Positions 50,051 to 59,667 are shown, counted from the stretch's first letter. The stretch is 64,000 bases of DNA from 20CM-2-55-15 sp964633285 (GCA_964633285.1 CAZWGA010000007.1:1-64000), one strand, 5' to 3'. Notes: generated from the letters alone by a model not told the origin. Made by a program: numbers and translations.

Positions 50051-50784
50051 AACGCACGGCAACCATGGCCGTGATTGCGATCACGGTGCTGGCCGCTGCT
50101 ACTTTCGTTTATGCACAACGATTCGGGCGGCGAATTCTGTACGACAACAACCCGCCTCCGACGGAGCTGATTGTGGCCCGCTGGGAATATACCGCCATGG
50201 GAAAATTCGGCGGGACGGGATGGTCGCACAATTATCCGAGTTCCGATCAGCATTTCGCCCAGGTTCTGTCCGAAGCGACAAGCATCAACGTTCAGAACGT
50301 TTCGTATCGCATCGTTCAACTGGGCAGTTCCGAAGTCTTCAAATATCCCTTCGCCGTGGTCTCGGAACCGGGCGAGATGGCATTGACGGATCATGAAGTC
50401 GATAATCTTCGGGAGTACATCGATCGAGGCGGCTTCGTGGTCATGGATGATTTCGACGGGGCACACGATCTTGCGACGCTGAAACGTGACTTGCACCGCG
50501 CATTTCCCGATCGAGACCTGGTTCGCCTGACGATCGATCACGAAATCTTTCACACCTTCTTCGACATTGATGCGCTCAACGTGACATCGCCATACCTTGT
50601 GGATGGCGAACCGGAATTCTTCGCATTGATGAACAAGCGCGGGCATATCGGCGTCATTGCCTGCTACAACAACGATCTCGAAAATTTCTGGGACTACATC
50701 GATCGGGGCACTTACCCGCTTAAACCTTCAATTGAGGCGTTCCGGCTTGGCATCGACTTTGTCGTCTACGCGATGACACACTGA
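50047..50784 (+). CDS. exported DUF4159 protein
   Basis: A 245-residue exported protein with a signal peptide (1-23, FVYAQR) and one DUF4159 domain (PF13709): L-I-V-A-R-W-E-Y, V-S-E-P-G-E-M-A-L-T-D-H-E, L-R-E-Y-I-D-R-G-G-F-V-V-M-D-D-F and D-H-E-I-F-H. The family shows a glutamine-amidotransferase-like fold and often lies near MoxR/DUF58 chaperone operons, but its function is undefined. Here it is translationally coupled (ATGA) to an exported hydrolase, suggesting joint action in the periplasm. Confidence 0.88.
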   Translation: MKRTATMAVIAITVLAAATFVYAQRFGRRILYDNNPPPTELIVARWEYTAMGKFGGTGWSHNYPSSDQHFAQVLSEATSINVQNVSYRIVQLGSSEVFKYPFAVVSEPGEMALTDHEVDNLREYIDRGGFVVMDDFDGAHDLATLKRDLHRAFPDRDLVRLTIDHEIFHTFFDIDALNVTSPYLVDGEPEFFALMNKRGHIGVIACYNNDLENFWDYIDRGTYPLKPSIEAFRLGIDFVVYAMTH

Positions 50785-50855
50785 GCGCAAACTTCAGGAA
50801 TTCCCTGTCAAAAAATCGGTGGAATCTCCACGAACGATAGAGGAACAATGACGGC

Positions 50856-51914
50856 ATGAAGACAATGCCATCGTTCAGAGAAATGGAGCAGGCGCGCCTG
50901 AAGAGGGATGCATCGTACGACGGCGTTTTTTTTCTTGGCGTGCGCACGACGGGAATCTTTTGCCGGCCATCGTGTCCGGCCCGAACACCCCTGGCGCAAA
51001 ACGTCAATTATTTTCCGACTGTTCGTGAAGCCGTGTTTGCGGGTTACCGGCCGTGCAAGCGATGCCGTCCGCTGGATACGGATGGCCGTCCGCCCGAATG
51101 GGTCCATCAGGCTCTGGCGCTTATTCAGAACAGCGATAATGAGGGGCGCATCCGCGATTCCGAACTGCGGGAATCCGGCATCGATCCATTTCGGGTTCGG
51201 CGATATTTTCAAAAACATTACGGTATGACCTTTCAGGCATACTGCCGCGCGCACAGGATGGGCGGCGCGCTCGATCAGCTTCGCCAGGGTTCCAGCCTCG
51301 ATGATGTCGCGCTCGGAAACGGTTTCGAATCGCACAGCGGTTTTCGCGATGCATTCATGCGAACGTTTGGACGGCCGCCCGGAACGAGCAAGGACCTCGA
51401 CTGCATCGCGGTTTCCTGGCTTGAAAGTCCTGTGGGTCCTCTGATCGTGGCTGCGAACAATCGCGGTGTGTGCCTGCTCGAATTCACGGACCAGCAGAGG
51501 CTCGAAGCTCAATTTCGAACGCTGAAGAAGCTGTTCTCATCCGCAATCGTTCCGGGCGAGAATCCCCATCTCGTTCTGCTTCGCAAGGAACTCGATCAAT
51601 ACTTCGCCGGCAAAATCCGTCAATTCTCGGTTCCGCTGATCTATCCCGGTACACCCTTTCAGGAACGAGTGTGGAGCGAATTGCTTCGCATCCCTTACGG
51701 CGAGACCCGCTCATACGAAGAACTCGCCCGCCGGATTGGTTCAGCCGACGGCCAACGCGCCGTCGGTCATGCGAACGGCACAAATCGAATTGCCATTGTC
51801 ATTCCCTGCCATCGCGTCGTTAATAAGGATGGCAAGCTCGGCGGCTATGGCGGCGGACTGTGGCGAAAACAATTCCTGCTGGATTTGGAAAAGGGAACGC
51901 GCCGCCTTCTGTGA
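50856..51914 (+). CDS. ada: Ada: O6-methylguanine-DNA methyltransferase and transcriptional activator
   Basis: A 352-residue two-domain alkylation-response protein. The N-terminal part has the zinc cysteines C36, C40, C67 and C70 (CRPSC and CKRC), in which C36 corresponds to the phosphotriester methyl acceptor, followed by an AraC-type helix-turn-helix (about 95-170). The C-terminal methyltransferase has T-P-F-Q-E-R-V-W, the PCHRV active site with C318 and G-G-Y-G-G-G-L-W-R-K. Length and layout match E. coli Ada (354). It repairs O6-methylguanine and activates alkylation-repair genes. No alkB or alkA is adjacent. Confidence 0.95.
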   Translation: MKTMPSFREMEQARLKRDASYDGVFFLGVRTTGIFCRPSCPARTPLAQNVNYFPTVREAVFAGYRPCKRCRPLDTDGRPPEWVHQALALIQNSDNEGRIRDSELRESGIDPFRVRRYFQKHYGMTFQAYCRAHRMGGALDQLRQGSSLDDVALGNGFESHSGFRDAFMRTFGRPPGTSKDLDCIAVSWLESPVGPLIVAANNRGVCLLEFTDQQRLEAQFRTLKKLFSSAIVPGENPHLVLLRKELDQYFAGKIRQFSVPLIYPGTPFQERVWSELLRIPYGETRSYEELARRIGSADGQRAVGHANGTNRIAIVIPCHRVVNKDGKLGGYGGGLWRKQFLLDLEKGTRRLL

Positions 51915-51981
51915 CAATTCGAGGGTGCGTCCCTGTAATTCCTTTCCCCACCCATTGACGCGGAGCCCCGGCTGTAGTTAG

Positions 51982-52914
51982 ATGCAGTCCCTTATGAATC
52001 TTGCTCATGTTCATATTGTTTTGAACCACGTTCCTTCGCTGGGTTCGATCCTAGGTCTTCTGCTGCTGGCGGCGGGCATTTACAAAAAGAACGAAGACAT
52101 CAAGCTGTTTGCTTACGGCGTGCTGGTGCTGATTACGATGGCAGTGCTGCCCACGTACATCACGGGCGCCGAAGCGCAGCGGATCGTTGCGAAGAGTCCG
52201 TCGTTTTCCGCCGGCATGGTCCAACTGCATCAGAATGCGGCGATGCTCACACTCGTCTCGATGACGTTCGCCGGGATGTTCGCATGGTTCGGTCTTTGGG
52301 AATTCCGGCGTCACGGACGGTCGGGAACGCTCACGACGATGGCCACGCTGATCACGACGATAGCCGCGGTTGCCTTCGTCCTCGGAACAGCAAGTCTTGG
52401 CGGAAAGATCAATCATGCGGAAATTCGCGAGCCCGCTGACGCGGCAATAACGGAAGCCGTGGGATGGCGCCAGCCGATTGAAACGTGGATCAACAACCAG
52501 GCATGGTCCTGGCCGACGCTGGAAATGCTCCACTATGTCGGAATGGCTTTCCTTTTCGGCGTGTCCACGATTCTGCTGTTCCGGATGCTCGGCATCATGA
52601 AAGGCGTCAGTTTCCGCGCGCTGCACCGGTTATTGCCCATGGCCATCTTCGGGTTTGTCATCAACACGCTCACGGGCATGGTCTTCTTTGCCGCATCTCC
52701 GCAACTCTATCTCGCCAAGAACGGATTCCATATCAAGATGGTGGGAATTCTTCTGGCCACTGTTCCCATTCTCTATTTCACGATGTTCGATGCACCCTGG
52801 AAAGTGCGGGCGGACGACGACCCTCCGGCCATGGCGAAAATTGCCGCGGTTGCCACTTTTGTCCTGGTTGTTGTCGTTATGATTTACGGGCGCTTTCTGC
52901 CCTGGGTTGAGTAA
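51982..52914 (+). CDS. polytopic membrane protein with DUF6644-like C-terminal half
   Basis: A 310-residue membrane protein with about nine transmembrane segments. The N-terminal half (HVHIVLNHVPSLGSILGLLL, several conserved histidines) resembles DUF2231-like membrane domains that can bind haem. The C-terminal half, from about 175, resembles DUF6644 and is similar to the separate protein encoded at 53056 (both share R-L-x-P-M/V, I-x-T-x-T-G and the final I-S/Y-G-R-L/F-I/L-P). Histidines in membrane helices suggest a quinone or haem role, but this is inference. A second ATG at 51994 is possible. Confidence 0.75.
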   Translation: MQSLMNLAHVHIVLNHVPSLGSILGLLLLAAGIYKKNEDIKLFAYGVLVLITMAVLPTYITGAEAQRIVAKSPSFSAGMVQLHQNAAMLTLVSMTFAGMFAWFGLWEFRRHGRSGTLTTMATLITTIAAVAFVLGTASLGGKINHAEIREPADAAITEAVGWRQPIETWINNQAWSWPTLEMLHYVGMAFLFGVSTILLFRMLGIMKGVSFRALHRLLPMAIFGFVINTLTGMVFFAASPQLYLAKNGFHIKMVGILLATVPILYFTMFDAPWKVRADDDPPAMAKIAAVATFVLVVVVMIYGRFLPWVE

Positions 52915-52920
52915 CGGCCT

Positions 52921-53040
52921 ATGATGATCCTCAGCATCATTTACATGTCTGCCATTATCGTGATCGTGGTCGGCGGGATCGCCGGCGCAGCTCTTTACAT
53001 GATCGACAAAAACGCGGACCGGAACGAGGAAGAGAACTGA
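52921..53040 (+). CDS. 39-residue single-pass membrane peptide
   Basis: A tiny frame starting 6 bp after the upstream membrane gene. The helix LSIIYMSAIIVIVVGGIAGA (residues 4-23) is followed by a short charged tail (IDKNADRNEEEN). Composition and spacing are those of small subunits that stabilise respiratory or membrane complexes. It is probably translated with the upstream protein. I know of no named family. Confidence 0.62.
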   Translation: MMILSIIYMSAIIVIVVGGIAGAALYMIDKNADRNEEEN

Positions 53041-53055
53041 GAAAAGGCGCGCGGA

Positions 53056-53556
53056 TCAGTAACCATCTCCAAGGATGGTCGCGGAGTAAGGAATAAGGCG
53101 CCCGCTGATCATAATCAAAACCCACAGCGCAATCTGCAAAACGGCCATGGTTCGAGCGCTGGGCGGAATGTTGCCTTCCGCGACTGCGGGATCATCAAAA
53201 ACCTTTTTTTGGAACTTCCACATCATGGGTGTGGCGACCGCCGTCAAAACCAGTTTGACCCACAGGATGGGATTCGGAACGCGTTTCTCCGCCGCTGCCA
53301 TCACAAGCAACGTGCCCGTGATCGTGGTGATAATCAAACCGGCCCACATCACGGGAAACAATCGGCGTAACGGCTTGAACGGAATGCTTGTCGCAAAGCC
53401 GAGCACGCGCGCGGACACAATCATGTTGGTCGCCATGATGAAACAGTATCCAAATGCATGAGTGGTCAGTATGGCGGGAAAACCCAGAAAGGAACTGGAC
53501 TCGCGGATGAAAATACTGATGCCGGTATTCTCAAGGCTGACCAGAAAATCGTTCAC
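53056..53556 (-). CDS. DUF6644-like membrane protein
   Basis: A 166-residue membrane protein with four or five helices. The first contains H-A-F-G-Y and further conserved motifs are R-R-L-F-P-V-M-W-A-G and T-I-T-G-T-L-L. It corresponds to the C-terminal half of the protein encoded at 51982-52914 and is convergent with it, the 39-residue peptide lying between. Together they suggest a small membrane complex of duplicated halves. The function is unknown. The frame ends 16 bp from the small peptide gene. Confidence 0.75.
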   Translation of the reverse strand: MNDFLVSLENTGISIFIRESSSFLGFPAILTTHAFGYCFIMATNMIVSARVLGFATSIPFKPLRRLFPVMWAGLIITTITGTLLVMAAAEKRVPNPILWVKLVLTAVATPMMWKFQKKVFDDPAVAEGNIPPSARTMAVLQIALWVLIMISGRLIPYSATILGDGY

Positions 53557-53738
53557 CCGTTCTCCTTCACTAAAAACAAAACCGTCTCAAAAGCGCGTTC
53601 ATCATAACCGAAATCCGATTTCATGTAATCGCCGATGGACAGATATTTCAGAAAAATCCCAAAATTTGTATTGCTCGGAATAGAATGTCGCAGGATTTTG
53701 GCGGATAACAGCGACAACAAAGGATTAGGGGGTCGAGG

Positions 53739-54062
53739 ATGAAAGATCCCGAGCAGGCTTATCCAGTATGGAGAAACACCACGCCTGTTCCTGTAAATAA
53801 GGATATGATCCGCGCGGCAGAGCAGCAGATCGCCGCGTGTGAGAACTGCGGGCCCGATCTGGCGGAGGTTCCTTTCGAGCTTGTGCTCGACAGCATTACC
53901 GGCTGCGATCCGGAATCGACAGACTATGTCCTGACCGAGCCTGCGCACTGCCCGAGTTGCGGCGCGGGAATTCAGGCTGGATATTGGCGCTGGTCCAACT
54001 CTGAAGGGGAAGGCTGCAAAGTTTATATTCTTCCGGGAACCCTGGTCGCTTTGAAGAAGTAA
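53739..54062 (+). CDS. small zinc-ribbon-like protein
   Basis: A 107-residue cytoplasmic protein with two Cys pairs, ACENCG (about 34-37) and HCPSCG (about 70-73), spaced as in a zinc ribbon, and an aromatic C-terminus (AGYWRWSNSEGEG). Zinc binding is likely, the function unknown. The start is a good ATG after GGGGGTCGAGG. It stands alone, convergent with the HTH gene. Confidence 0.7.
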   Translation: MKDPEQAYPVWRNTTPVPVNKDMIRAAEQQIAACENCGPDLAEVPFELVLDSITGCDPESTDYVLTEPAHCPSCGAGIQAGYWRWSNSEGEGCKVYILPGTLVALKK

Positions 54063-54080
54063 CGATCCGGGGATCTGTTG

Positions 54081-54278
54081 CTACGATGGATGGCCGAGCG
54101 TCCAGCTCCGCTTTAATCCATACTCCCGTACTTGATATTTGCGATTAATCGAAATCACCACGCTGCCCCCGCACCGCAAACGTTTTGCAATTTCCTGGAA
54201 CGTCAGATTGGTTGAAGAGAGAAGGCGGATAACTTCGCGGACTTCCTGCTCGGAAAGAGTGTAGCCGTTCCTGGCCAT
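54081..54278 (-). CDS. small helix-turn-helix protein
   Basis: A 65-residue DNA-binding-type protein: T-L-S-E-Q-E-V-R-E-V-I-R-L-L followed by L-T-F-Q-E-I-A-K-R-L-R-C-G-G-S-V-V-I-S-I-N-R-K-Y, a plausible helix-turn-helix. It could be a homing- or phage-type HTH or a small regulator. The frame is open to a GTG at 54317 inside the preceding gene. The ATG at 54278 follows GGGAGG and was chosen. It may be co-transcribed with the two genes upstream. Confidence 0.65.
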   Translation of the reverse strand: MARNGYTLSEQEVREVIRLLSSTNLTFQEIAKRLRCGGSVVISINRKYQVREYGLKRSWTLGHPS

Positions 54279-54309
54279 GCTCAAGACCTCCCTGTCTTGC
54301 TCGGAAATC

Positions 54310-54975
54310 CTAGCCACGTTGACGAAGTTTAGTCAAAGGAAAAGCGAAGGAACCCGAAAAAACTCCAACACCCGCGAGCCAGATCAGAAGAGCCGGAACG
54401 AGCAACGCATTCATCCAGAACATTCCTTCAACCGACTCGGCAAGCACTGCCGCCGACAGCCCGATACCGAGAAGTCCGGTAACTACGCCGGCAAGCCAGA
54501 CCCAGGAAGGATAAGAGCGGCGCGCCGACCACGCGAGCAGCAGGGCAGTCAGGCTGTAAAGACCGTTGGCGAGATATCCGCTCAACATCACAGCGACACG
54601 ATGAAAAGTGAGGAAAAGCTCCGGCGCTGCGTTCGTGCTGAATGCCCGAAATGCCAGTGAAGGCAACACGCCGATCTCGATCGCTTGCGCAGCCAGATCC
54701 GGACCCATTGCCGCAACGGTAAGCAACAGTGCGAAGCGCGCGCCCTGCAGATGTATTTCAGCGAAGACCGTAAAGAAATACAGAATCGAAAGCGCGGCCG
54801 CGGTCCACGTCAGCCAGGCTGCAGACCACAGCACGCGATGATTCACCAGGAAAGCGAGACGGTTCTGGAGATCTGGATTGGTTTCCAATCCGAACCATAG
54901 AACAAGAATCATGCCGATGCCGGCAATGAGATGGAGACAAAACGCCGCAATCGCGGCGCGCTGCAATCGATTCAA
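54310..54975 (-). CDS. seven-helix membrane protein of unknown function
   Basis: A 221-residue membrane protein with about seven hydrophobic segments and no catalytic motif. A TTG at 54975, directly after GGAGGA, overlaps the TGA of the upstream gene in a TTGA arrangement, so this start is favoured over the ATG at 55014 inside the upstream gene. This coupling suggests a functional pair with the saccharopine-dehydrogenase-like protein. No family is recognised. Confidence 0.7.
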   Translation of the reverse strand: MNRLQRAAIAAFCLHLIAGIGMILVLWFGLETNPDLQNRLAFLVNHRVLWSAAWLTWTAAALSILYFFTVFAEIHLQGARFALLLTVAAMGPDLAAQAIEIGVLPSLAFRAFSTNAAPELFLTFHRVAVMLSGYLANGLYSLTALLLAWSARRSYPSWVWLAGVVTGLLGIGLSAAVLAESVEGMFWMNALLVPALLIWLAGVGVFSGSFAFPLTKLRQRG

Positions 54976-56027
54976 AACTCCTCCACGATCAAACGAAAGC
55001 CGCGTTTGATGCATTCGTCATCGAGTTCGCCGCGACTCAACCAGTGTGCATGAGAAACCAATCCCGAATGGTTTGCACCCGACAAAAGAGCCGTCGCCAT
55101 GATTGATGCCGGCATCACCGCAATGCGCTCCGCCCGGGAGTCCGCGACGATCGACACGCGCCGGCGCTGCGATCCACCCAATACCTCAACTCCCACAGCG
55201 CCACAATCGTGACCCAACCGGCCAAACATCGCCGCCGCGCTTTGTAGTATCCATGTCCAGTTTGTCCAGTCATGCCTGATGCGCGCTAACAGCGACAGAC
55301 TGTTATTCAGCAAGTGGAGCTCCGATCCCGCGCGAAACTCCACAGTACGCGCGGAAAACAACTCCGGAAAGATTTCGTGATCGGGAACATCCACAAGATA
55401 TCCTCGGCGAAGACCGACCGGCCCTGGAAAAAGGAAGTCTCGGGGTTCCGACCAGCCTCTCACCTGGACCTTGCGGCCATTCCGGTGGACGGTAAAACGG
55501 TTTCCCACAGAATGCAGGAGCGAGGCGATAGTGGCCAGGTTCCGGCCCCCTCGCTTCCCGGGGGCCATATGAATCGCGATGGAGTCCACGGATCTCATTC
55601 CTGTTGTTCCGATCTGCGTAAGCGCGCCCGTCAAAGCGGAGACCGTCGACCAGCCGGTGCAGATCGCGGCACTACGCTTGATAGAGCCAACGCGCGATTG
55701 AACAGCCAATACAAAACGGCGGCTGTCTGCCAGATCGATGTAGTGAATTCCCTGATCCATGCACAGTTCGGCAAGTGTCAACGGCAACTCCTGAAACGGT
55801 CCGGCAGCGCAGATGGCAACAGTCACGCCGTTCAATGCGCGTTGGAGCGACTGCGGATCCTGTAAATCCGCGACAACGGTTTGAAACCGCTCGCTGCGAA
55901 AAGCACGCCGTCGGCCCAGCACCAACCGGCAGTTCCCATAGCGATCCAAGTCGTCGACAAGAAGCCTCCCGAAGAACCCTCCGGCGCCGACTACCAGCAC
56001 TTTCGGCAGCCGCTGCAGATCTGACAT
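54972..56027 (-). CDS. saccharopine-dehydrogenase-like NAD(P)-binding protein
   Basis: A 351-residue oxidoreductase-like protein with a Rossmann start, VLVVGAGGFFGRLLV (GxGGxxG), and the Sacchrp_dh_NADP pattern D-L-x-D-x-x-S-L-x-x-A-L-x-G-V-x-V-A-I-C-A-A-G-P-F, G-I-H-Y-I-D-L-A-D. Family members are often lipid- or membrane-associated enzymes of unknown substrate. It is the first gene of a unit with the membrane protein downstream (TTGA overlap). Divergent from the TonB-dependent receptor. Confidence 0.85.
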   Translation of the reverse strand: MSDLQRLPKVLVVGAGGFFGRLLVDDLDRYGNCRLVLGRRRAFRSERFQTVVADLQDPQSLQRALNGVTVAICAAGPFQELPLTLAELCMDQGIHYIDLADSRRFVLAVQSRVGSIKRSAAICTGWSTVSALTGALTQIGTTGMRSVDSIAIHMAPGKRGGRNLATIASLLHSVGNRFTVHRNGRKVQVRGWSEPRDFLFPGPVGLRRGYLVDVPDHEIFPELFSARTVEFRAGSELHLLNNSLSLLARIRHDWTNWTWILQSAAAMFGRLGHDCGAVGVEVLGGSQRRRVSIVADSRAERIAVMPASIMATALLSGANHSGLVSHAHWLSRGELDDECIKRGFRLIVEEF

Positions 56028-56216
56028 TTCAACTCACCCAGCCCGGCTTGGAAATTATTGTGTCCACAGACAATTTTCCTTGGACCGGCGCACATTCGGT
56101 GCTAAGAAAAGGGATCAACCCCGACCCCCACGGGGACAACCGCGTCGTTGTGATGAGAATACGGTCCCTGCGTATGGACCAACAAAAATCAACAACAGTC
56201 GCACAGGAGGAAATCA

Positions 56217-59200
56217 ATGGTTCGCTTTGAGAGTTTTGGGAGATCGCTCATCTTCGCATTCGTCCTTATGGCCTGCCTCGCTGCCGTCCCGGCTTTATTG
56301 TCGCAGACGGCAACCGGACGTATTGTCGGCACGGTTACCGATCCGACCGGCGCAGTCGTCCCGGGCGCTTCCGTGACGGCAACGAATGCCGGCACGAACA
56401 TTACATATCAGGGAATCACCAACGAGCAGGGCGCATATCAAATTCCGTTGCTCCCGATCGGAGACTATACCGTCAGCGCGGAATTAGCGGGTTTTCAAAA
56501 GGCTGTAACAAAGCCTGAAAAGCTCGCAATCAATCAATCGTTGCGCATCGACATCAAGTTGAGCGTTGGTGCGGTTTCTCAGGAAGTTGTGGTTCAGGAA
56601 GGAATCGTTCACGTCGAAACCATAACACCGACACTCGGCATGTCCGTCACGAGCACGCAGATCGCAAACATGCCTTTGAATGGACGCAACACGCTGGACC
56701 TCGCGCTGCTGCAGCCCGGAGTGATTCCGTCCACGGCGGGCGGCGCTGGAACCTTCAGCGTGGCGGGTGGCAGGCAGGATTCCGTCACGTATCTTCTCGA
56801 CGGAGGAATCAACAACAACCTCTTGAGTAACGGCGTTGTCTTGAATCCAAATCCGGATATGGTCGAGGAATTCAAGATTCTGACCAGCACGTACAACGCG
56901 GAATACGGCCGGAATGCCGGCGGTATCGTGAGCGTCGTCACAAAATCGGGATCAAACCAGTTCCACGGCACCGCGTATGACTATCTGCGCAATGATGCGC
57001 TCAATGCCAATTCGTTCTTCAATAACGCGGGTGGACTGCCGAAGGACATTCTCAAACGAAACCAGTTTGGCGGAACGATTGGTGGACCGGTCTTCAAAGA
57101 CAAACTTTTTTTCTTCAGCGGATGGCAAAGCCAGCGTCAGTCGCGGCTCCAGACGACGAGCAAGATTACGGTCTTCACGCCTGCGGAACTCAACGGCGAT
57201 TTCTCGCATTCCACCACCGCCGGCGGACCTGATACCAACGTGGCTGCGTTCCTCCAGAAGTTTCCTTTCTTCCAGCCCAATGCATCCCTGGCCGCGCAGG
57301 CGATTATCGATCCTTCAAAAATCAACACTGTTTCGAAGAACTACATCAAAGCCGGATTGATTCCCACGGATCCTTCCGGAGCCAAGATTTCACAGTCGAG
57401 TGGAAAAGATAATCGCGACGAAATTACAAATAAGGTGGACTACTCCTTCTCGCCGAAAGACCGGATCTCGGCAACGTTCGGCTGGAACAAGTCGATTTTG
57501 CTCGATCCGTATGCGGGAGCCAACGTGAACGGTTTCGCCAACGAAACGGACACAAAGCGGTACCTCGCGGCGATCAATTATGTGAGGACGATCTCACCAC
57601 ACGTTTTAAACGACTTTCGATTTACGGCTCAACGCAACAACGCGTTTCAGGCAGTTCCCGCAGTCCAACTGCCGAAACCGGGCGAGTTGGGTATTGGAAT
57701 TACGCCCGACGATGCGACGGGTCCAACGATTTTGAGATTCTCGAGCGGCATGACCGCGGGATTGAGCCCGCAGGGACCCACGAGCCTCATCGACAACACC
57801 TTCACAACCACCGATACATTCACGTGGATCCGTGGAGCTCATACGTGGAAGACCGGCGCCTCTTATACGCCGTATCAGAACAACACCCTCTATTACTTTC
57901 ACATCAACGGCGATTTCTTCTTTAGAGGGCCAACGAGTGTTAGCGGACCTTACAGCAGAAACGATAAAGCAGACTTCATCATGGGTCTCGCGGATGAATT
58001 CGAACAGTTCCCGGCTGCTCCAAGCAACATCCGGACGCACAATGCCAGCGCATTCTTCCAGGATGAATGGAAAGTCCGCCGGAATCTGACTCTCAGCTTG
58101 GGCATCCGGTACGAATACAGTTCACCCAAGCTTGATTTGCAGGGACGCTCATTCACGTGGGCCCTTGGCCAGCAATCGACGGTTTTCCCGAACGCGCCGA
58201 AGGGAGTTCTCTTCCCCGGCGATTCAAACGCACCGGCCGGTTCCAATTACCCGGACCGAAACGATTGGGCGCCGCGTTTTGGCTTTGCGTGGTCACCCGG
58301 ACACAGCGGGAAAATGAGCGTTCGCGGCGGCGTGGGCGTGTTCTATGACATTCTCAAGGCCGAAGACAATCTTCAGTTCAACGGCCAGGCTCCGTTCTTC
58401 GGCTTCACCGATTTCACATATCCCAACGTGACGGTAAATCCGACTGCTGAAGTCAGGAATATGAGCGCGCCGTTCGCCGCAGCCGGTGAAGTCAATCCAT
58501 TTCCTTCAAGACCACCGGCAAAGAACATCAATTTTGCGACTCAGGTGGGAACGCTCGGAGGCAGTGGCGTATATTCGGTCGCTCCCGACCTTCGAACTCC
58601 CTACGTCTATCAGTACAATCTCGACATCCAGCGCGAGTTGACGAACAACACGATTCTCGATGTTGCGTACGCCGGCAGCAGTTCTCACAAACTGACCGGA
58701 CTGTATGACAGCAACGCGTTTCTTCCTGGAACGACTTCCCGCATGTTCAACACTCCGTCTGGAAACTCCACCAGCGCATTCAGCTATCTGGACACGTTCG
58801 CGAATGTTGGAAACGGGAACTACAACTCGCTGCAATTGGGACTGACGGGAAGACCGCAGAACTTCCGTCACGTCGGCGGTCTCAGTTATCAGGTTTCGTA
58901 CACTTACAGCAAATCTGAAGACACGGCGTCGGGATTCCGTACGAATAATTCGCGCGTTCCCTTCTTCGATCGCAAGCGCTTCAAAGCAGTTTCCGACTTC
59001 GATCTGACGAATTATTTCTCCGTGGCTGGGAAATGGGATGTGCCTGTTCCCAGTTCGTGGACCTTTGGTTCGGCCCGTCTGCTGCGCGGATGGAGTATAA
59101 CCCCGGACATCAACCATCGTTCCGGCAGGCCGATCGATGTGTTGGGCGGCCTGAGCCGAAGCCGCACAACGACAGGACCTTCGGCTGTCGGCGATCCCAA

Positions 59201-59624
59201 CCTCGTGAGAGCCAATCTGGTTGCACCGATCACGTATTTCGATCCTCACCAGAAACAGACTCTGGCGAGCTCGGGAAAGACGGGAAACTTCTTTTTCGAT
59301 ACGTCTGCGTTTTCGCAAGCGGAATACCTGCAGACGGCTGCCAGCGGTTACAATCCGGTCTTGAATCCGTCGCAGCGCAGCTACGGAACATTCGGACGTA
59401 ATGGTTTCCGTGGACCGGCGCGAACCAACTTCGATTTGGCCATTCAGAAGACCACAAATCTCGGCGAGCGTCTCAAGACAGAGTTTCACGCCGAATTCTT
59501 CAATGTGTTCAACTTTACTGAATTCCTGAATCCATCCACCAGCATCACCAGTGGAACGTTCGGACAGGTTTCTTCGACCTACGATCCTCGAATTATTCAG
59601 TTCGCGTTGAAAGTCCTGTTCTAG
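56217..59624 (+). CDS. TonB-dependent receptor, Oar-like, with carboxypeptidase-regulatory domain
   Basis: A 1135-residue outer-membrane receptor. A signal peptide (to about 30) leads into a CarboxypepD_reg-like beta-sandwich (about 33-120: GRIVGTVTDPTGAVVPGASV, GAYQIPLLPIGDYTV), a plug (about 125-240, PLNGRNTLDLALLQPGV) and a 22-strand barrel ending in F-A-L-K-V-L-F. It belongs to the Oar-like group expanded in Acidobacteria, thought to import peptides or glycans. The ribosome binding site AGGAGG is strong, and a terminator follows at 59631. No partner lipoprotein is adjacent. Confidence 0.93.
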   Translation: MVRFESFGRSLIFAFVLMACLAAVPALLSQTATGRIVGTVTDPTGAVVPGASVTATNAGTNITYQGITNEQGAYQIPLLPIGDYTVSAELAGFQKAVTKPEKLAINQSLRIDIKLSVGAVSQEVVVQEGIVHVETITPTLGMSVTSTQIANMPLNGRNTLDLALLQPGVIPSTAGGAGTFSVAGGRQDSVTYLLDGGINNNLLSNGVVLNPNPDMVEEFKILTSTYNAEYGRNAGGIVSVVTKSGSNQFHGTAYDYLRNDALNANSFFNNAGGLPKDILKRNQFGGTIGGPVFKDKLFFFSGWQSQRQSRLQTTSKITVFTPAELNGDFSHSTTAGGPDTNVAAFLQKFPFFQPNASLAAQAIIDPSKINTVSKNYIKAGLIPTDPSGAKISQSSGKDNRDEITNKVDYSFSPKDRISATFGWNKSILLDPYAGANVNGFANETDTKRYLAAINYVRTISPHVLNDFRFTAQRNNAFQAVPAVQLPKPGELGIGITPDDATGPTILRFSSGMTAGLSPQGPTSLIDNTFTTTDTFTWIRGAHTWKTGASYTPYQNNTLYYFHINGDFFFRGPTSVSGPYSRNDKADFIMGLADEFEQFPAAPSNIRTHNASAFFQDEWKVRRNLTLSLGIRYEYSSPKLDLQGRSFTWALGQQSTVFPNAPKGVLFPGDSNAPAGSNYPDRNDWAPRFGFAWSPGHSGKMSVRGGVGVFYDILKAEDNLQFNGQAPFFGFTDFTYPNVTVNPTAEVRNMSAPFAAAGEVNPFPSRPPAKNINFATQVGTLGGSGVYSVAPDLRTPYVYQYNLDIQRELTNNTILDVAYAGSSSHKLTGLYDSNAFLPGTTSRMFNTPSGNSTSAFSYLDTFANVGNGNYNSLQLGLTGRPQNFRHVGGLSYQVSYTYSKSEDTASGFRTNNSRVPFFDRKRFKAVSDFDLTNYFSVAGKWDVPVPSSWTFGSARLLRGWSITPDINHRSGRPIDVLGGLSRSRTTTGPSAVGDPNLVRANLVAPITYFDPHQKQTLASSGKTGNFFFDTSAFSQAEYLQTAASGYNPVLNPSQRSYGTFGRNGFRGPARTNFDLAIQKTTNLGERLKTEFHAEFFNVFNFTEFLNPSTSITSGTFGQVSSTYDPRIIQFALKVLF

Positions 59625-59630
59625 TACTCG

Positions 59631-59667
59631 AAGGCGCCGGCTTCCGCGCCGGCGCCTTGTTTCTCCC
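59631..59667 (+). terminator. rho-independent terminator of the TonB-dependent receptor gene
   Basis: A perfect 11-bp stem AAGGCGCCGGC/GCCGGCGCCTT (59631-59641 with 59648-59658) and six-nt loop, followed by TTGTTTCTCCC, starts seven bases after the stop codon. Confidence 0.85.
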
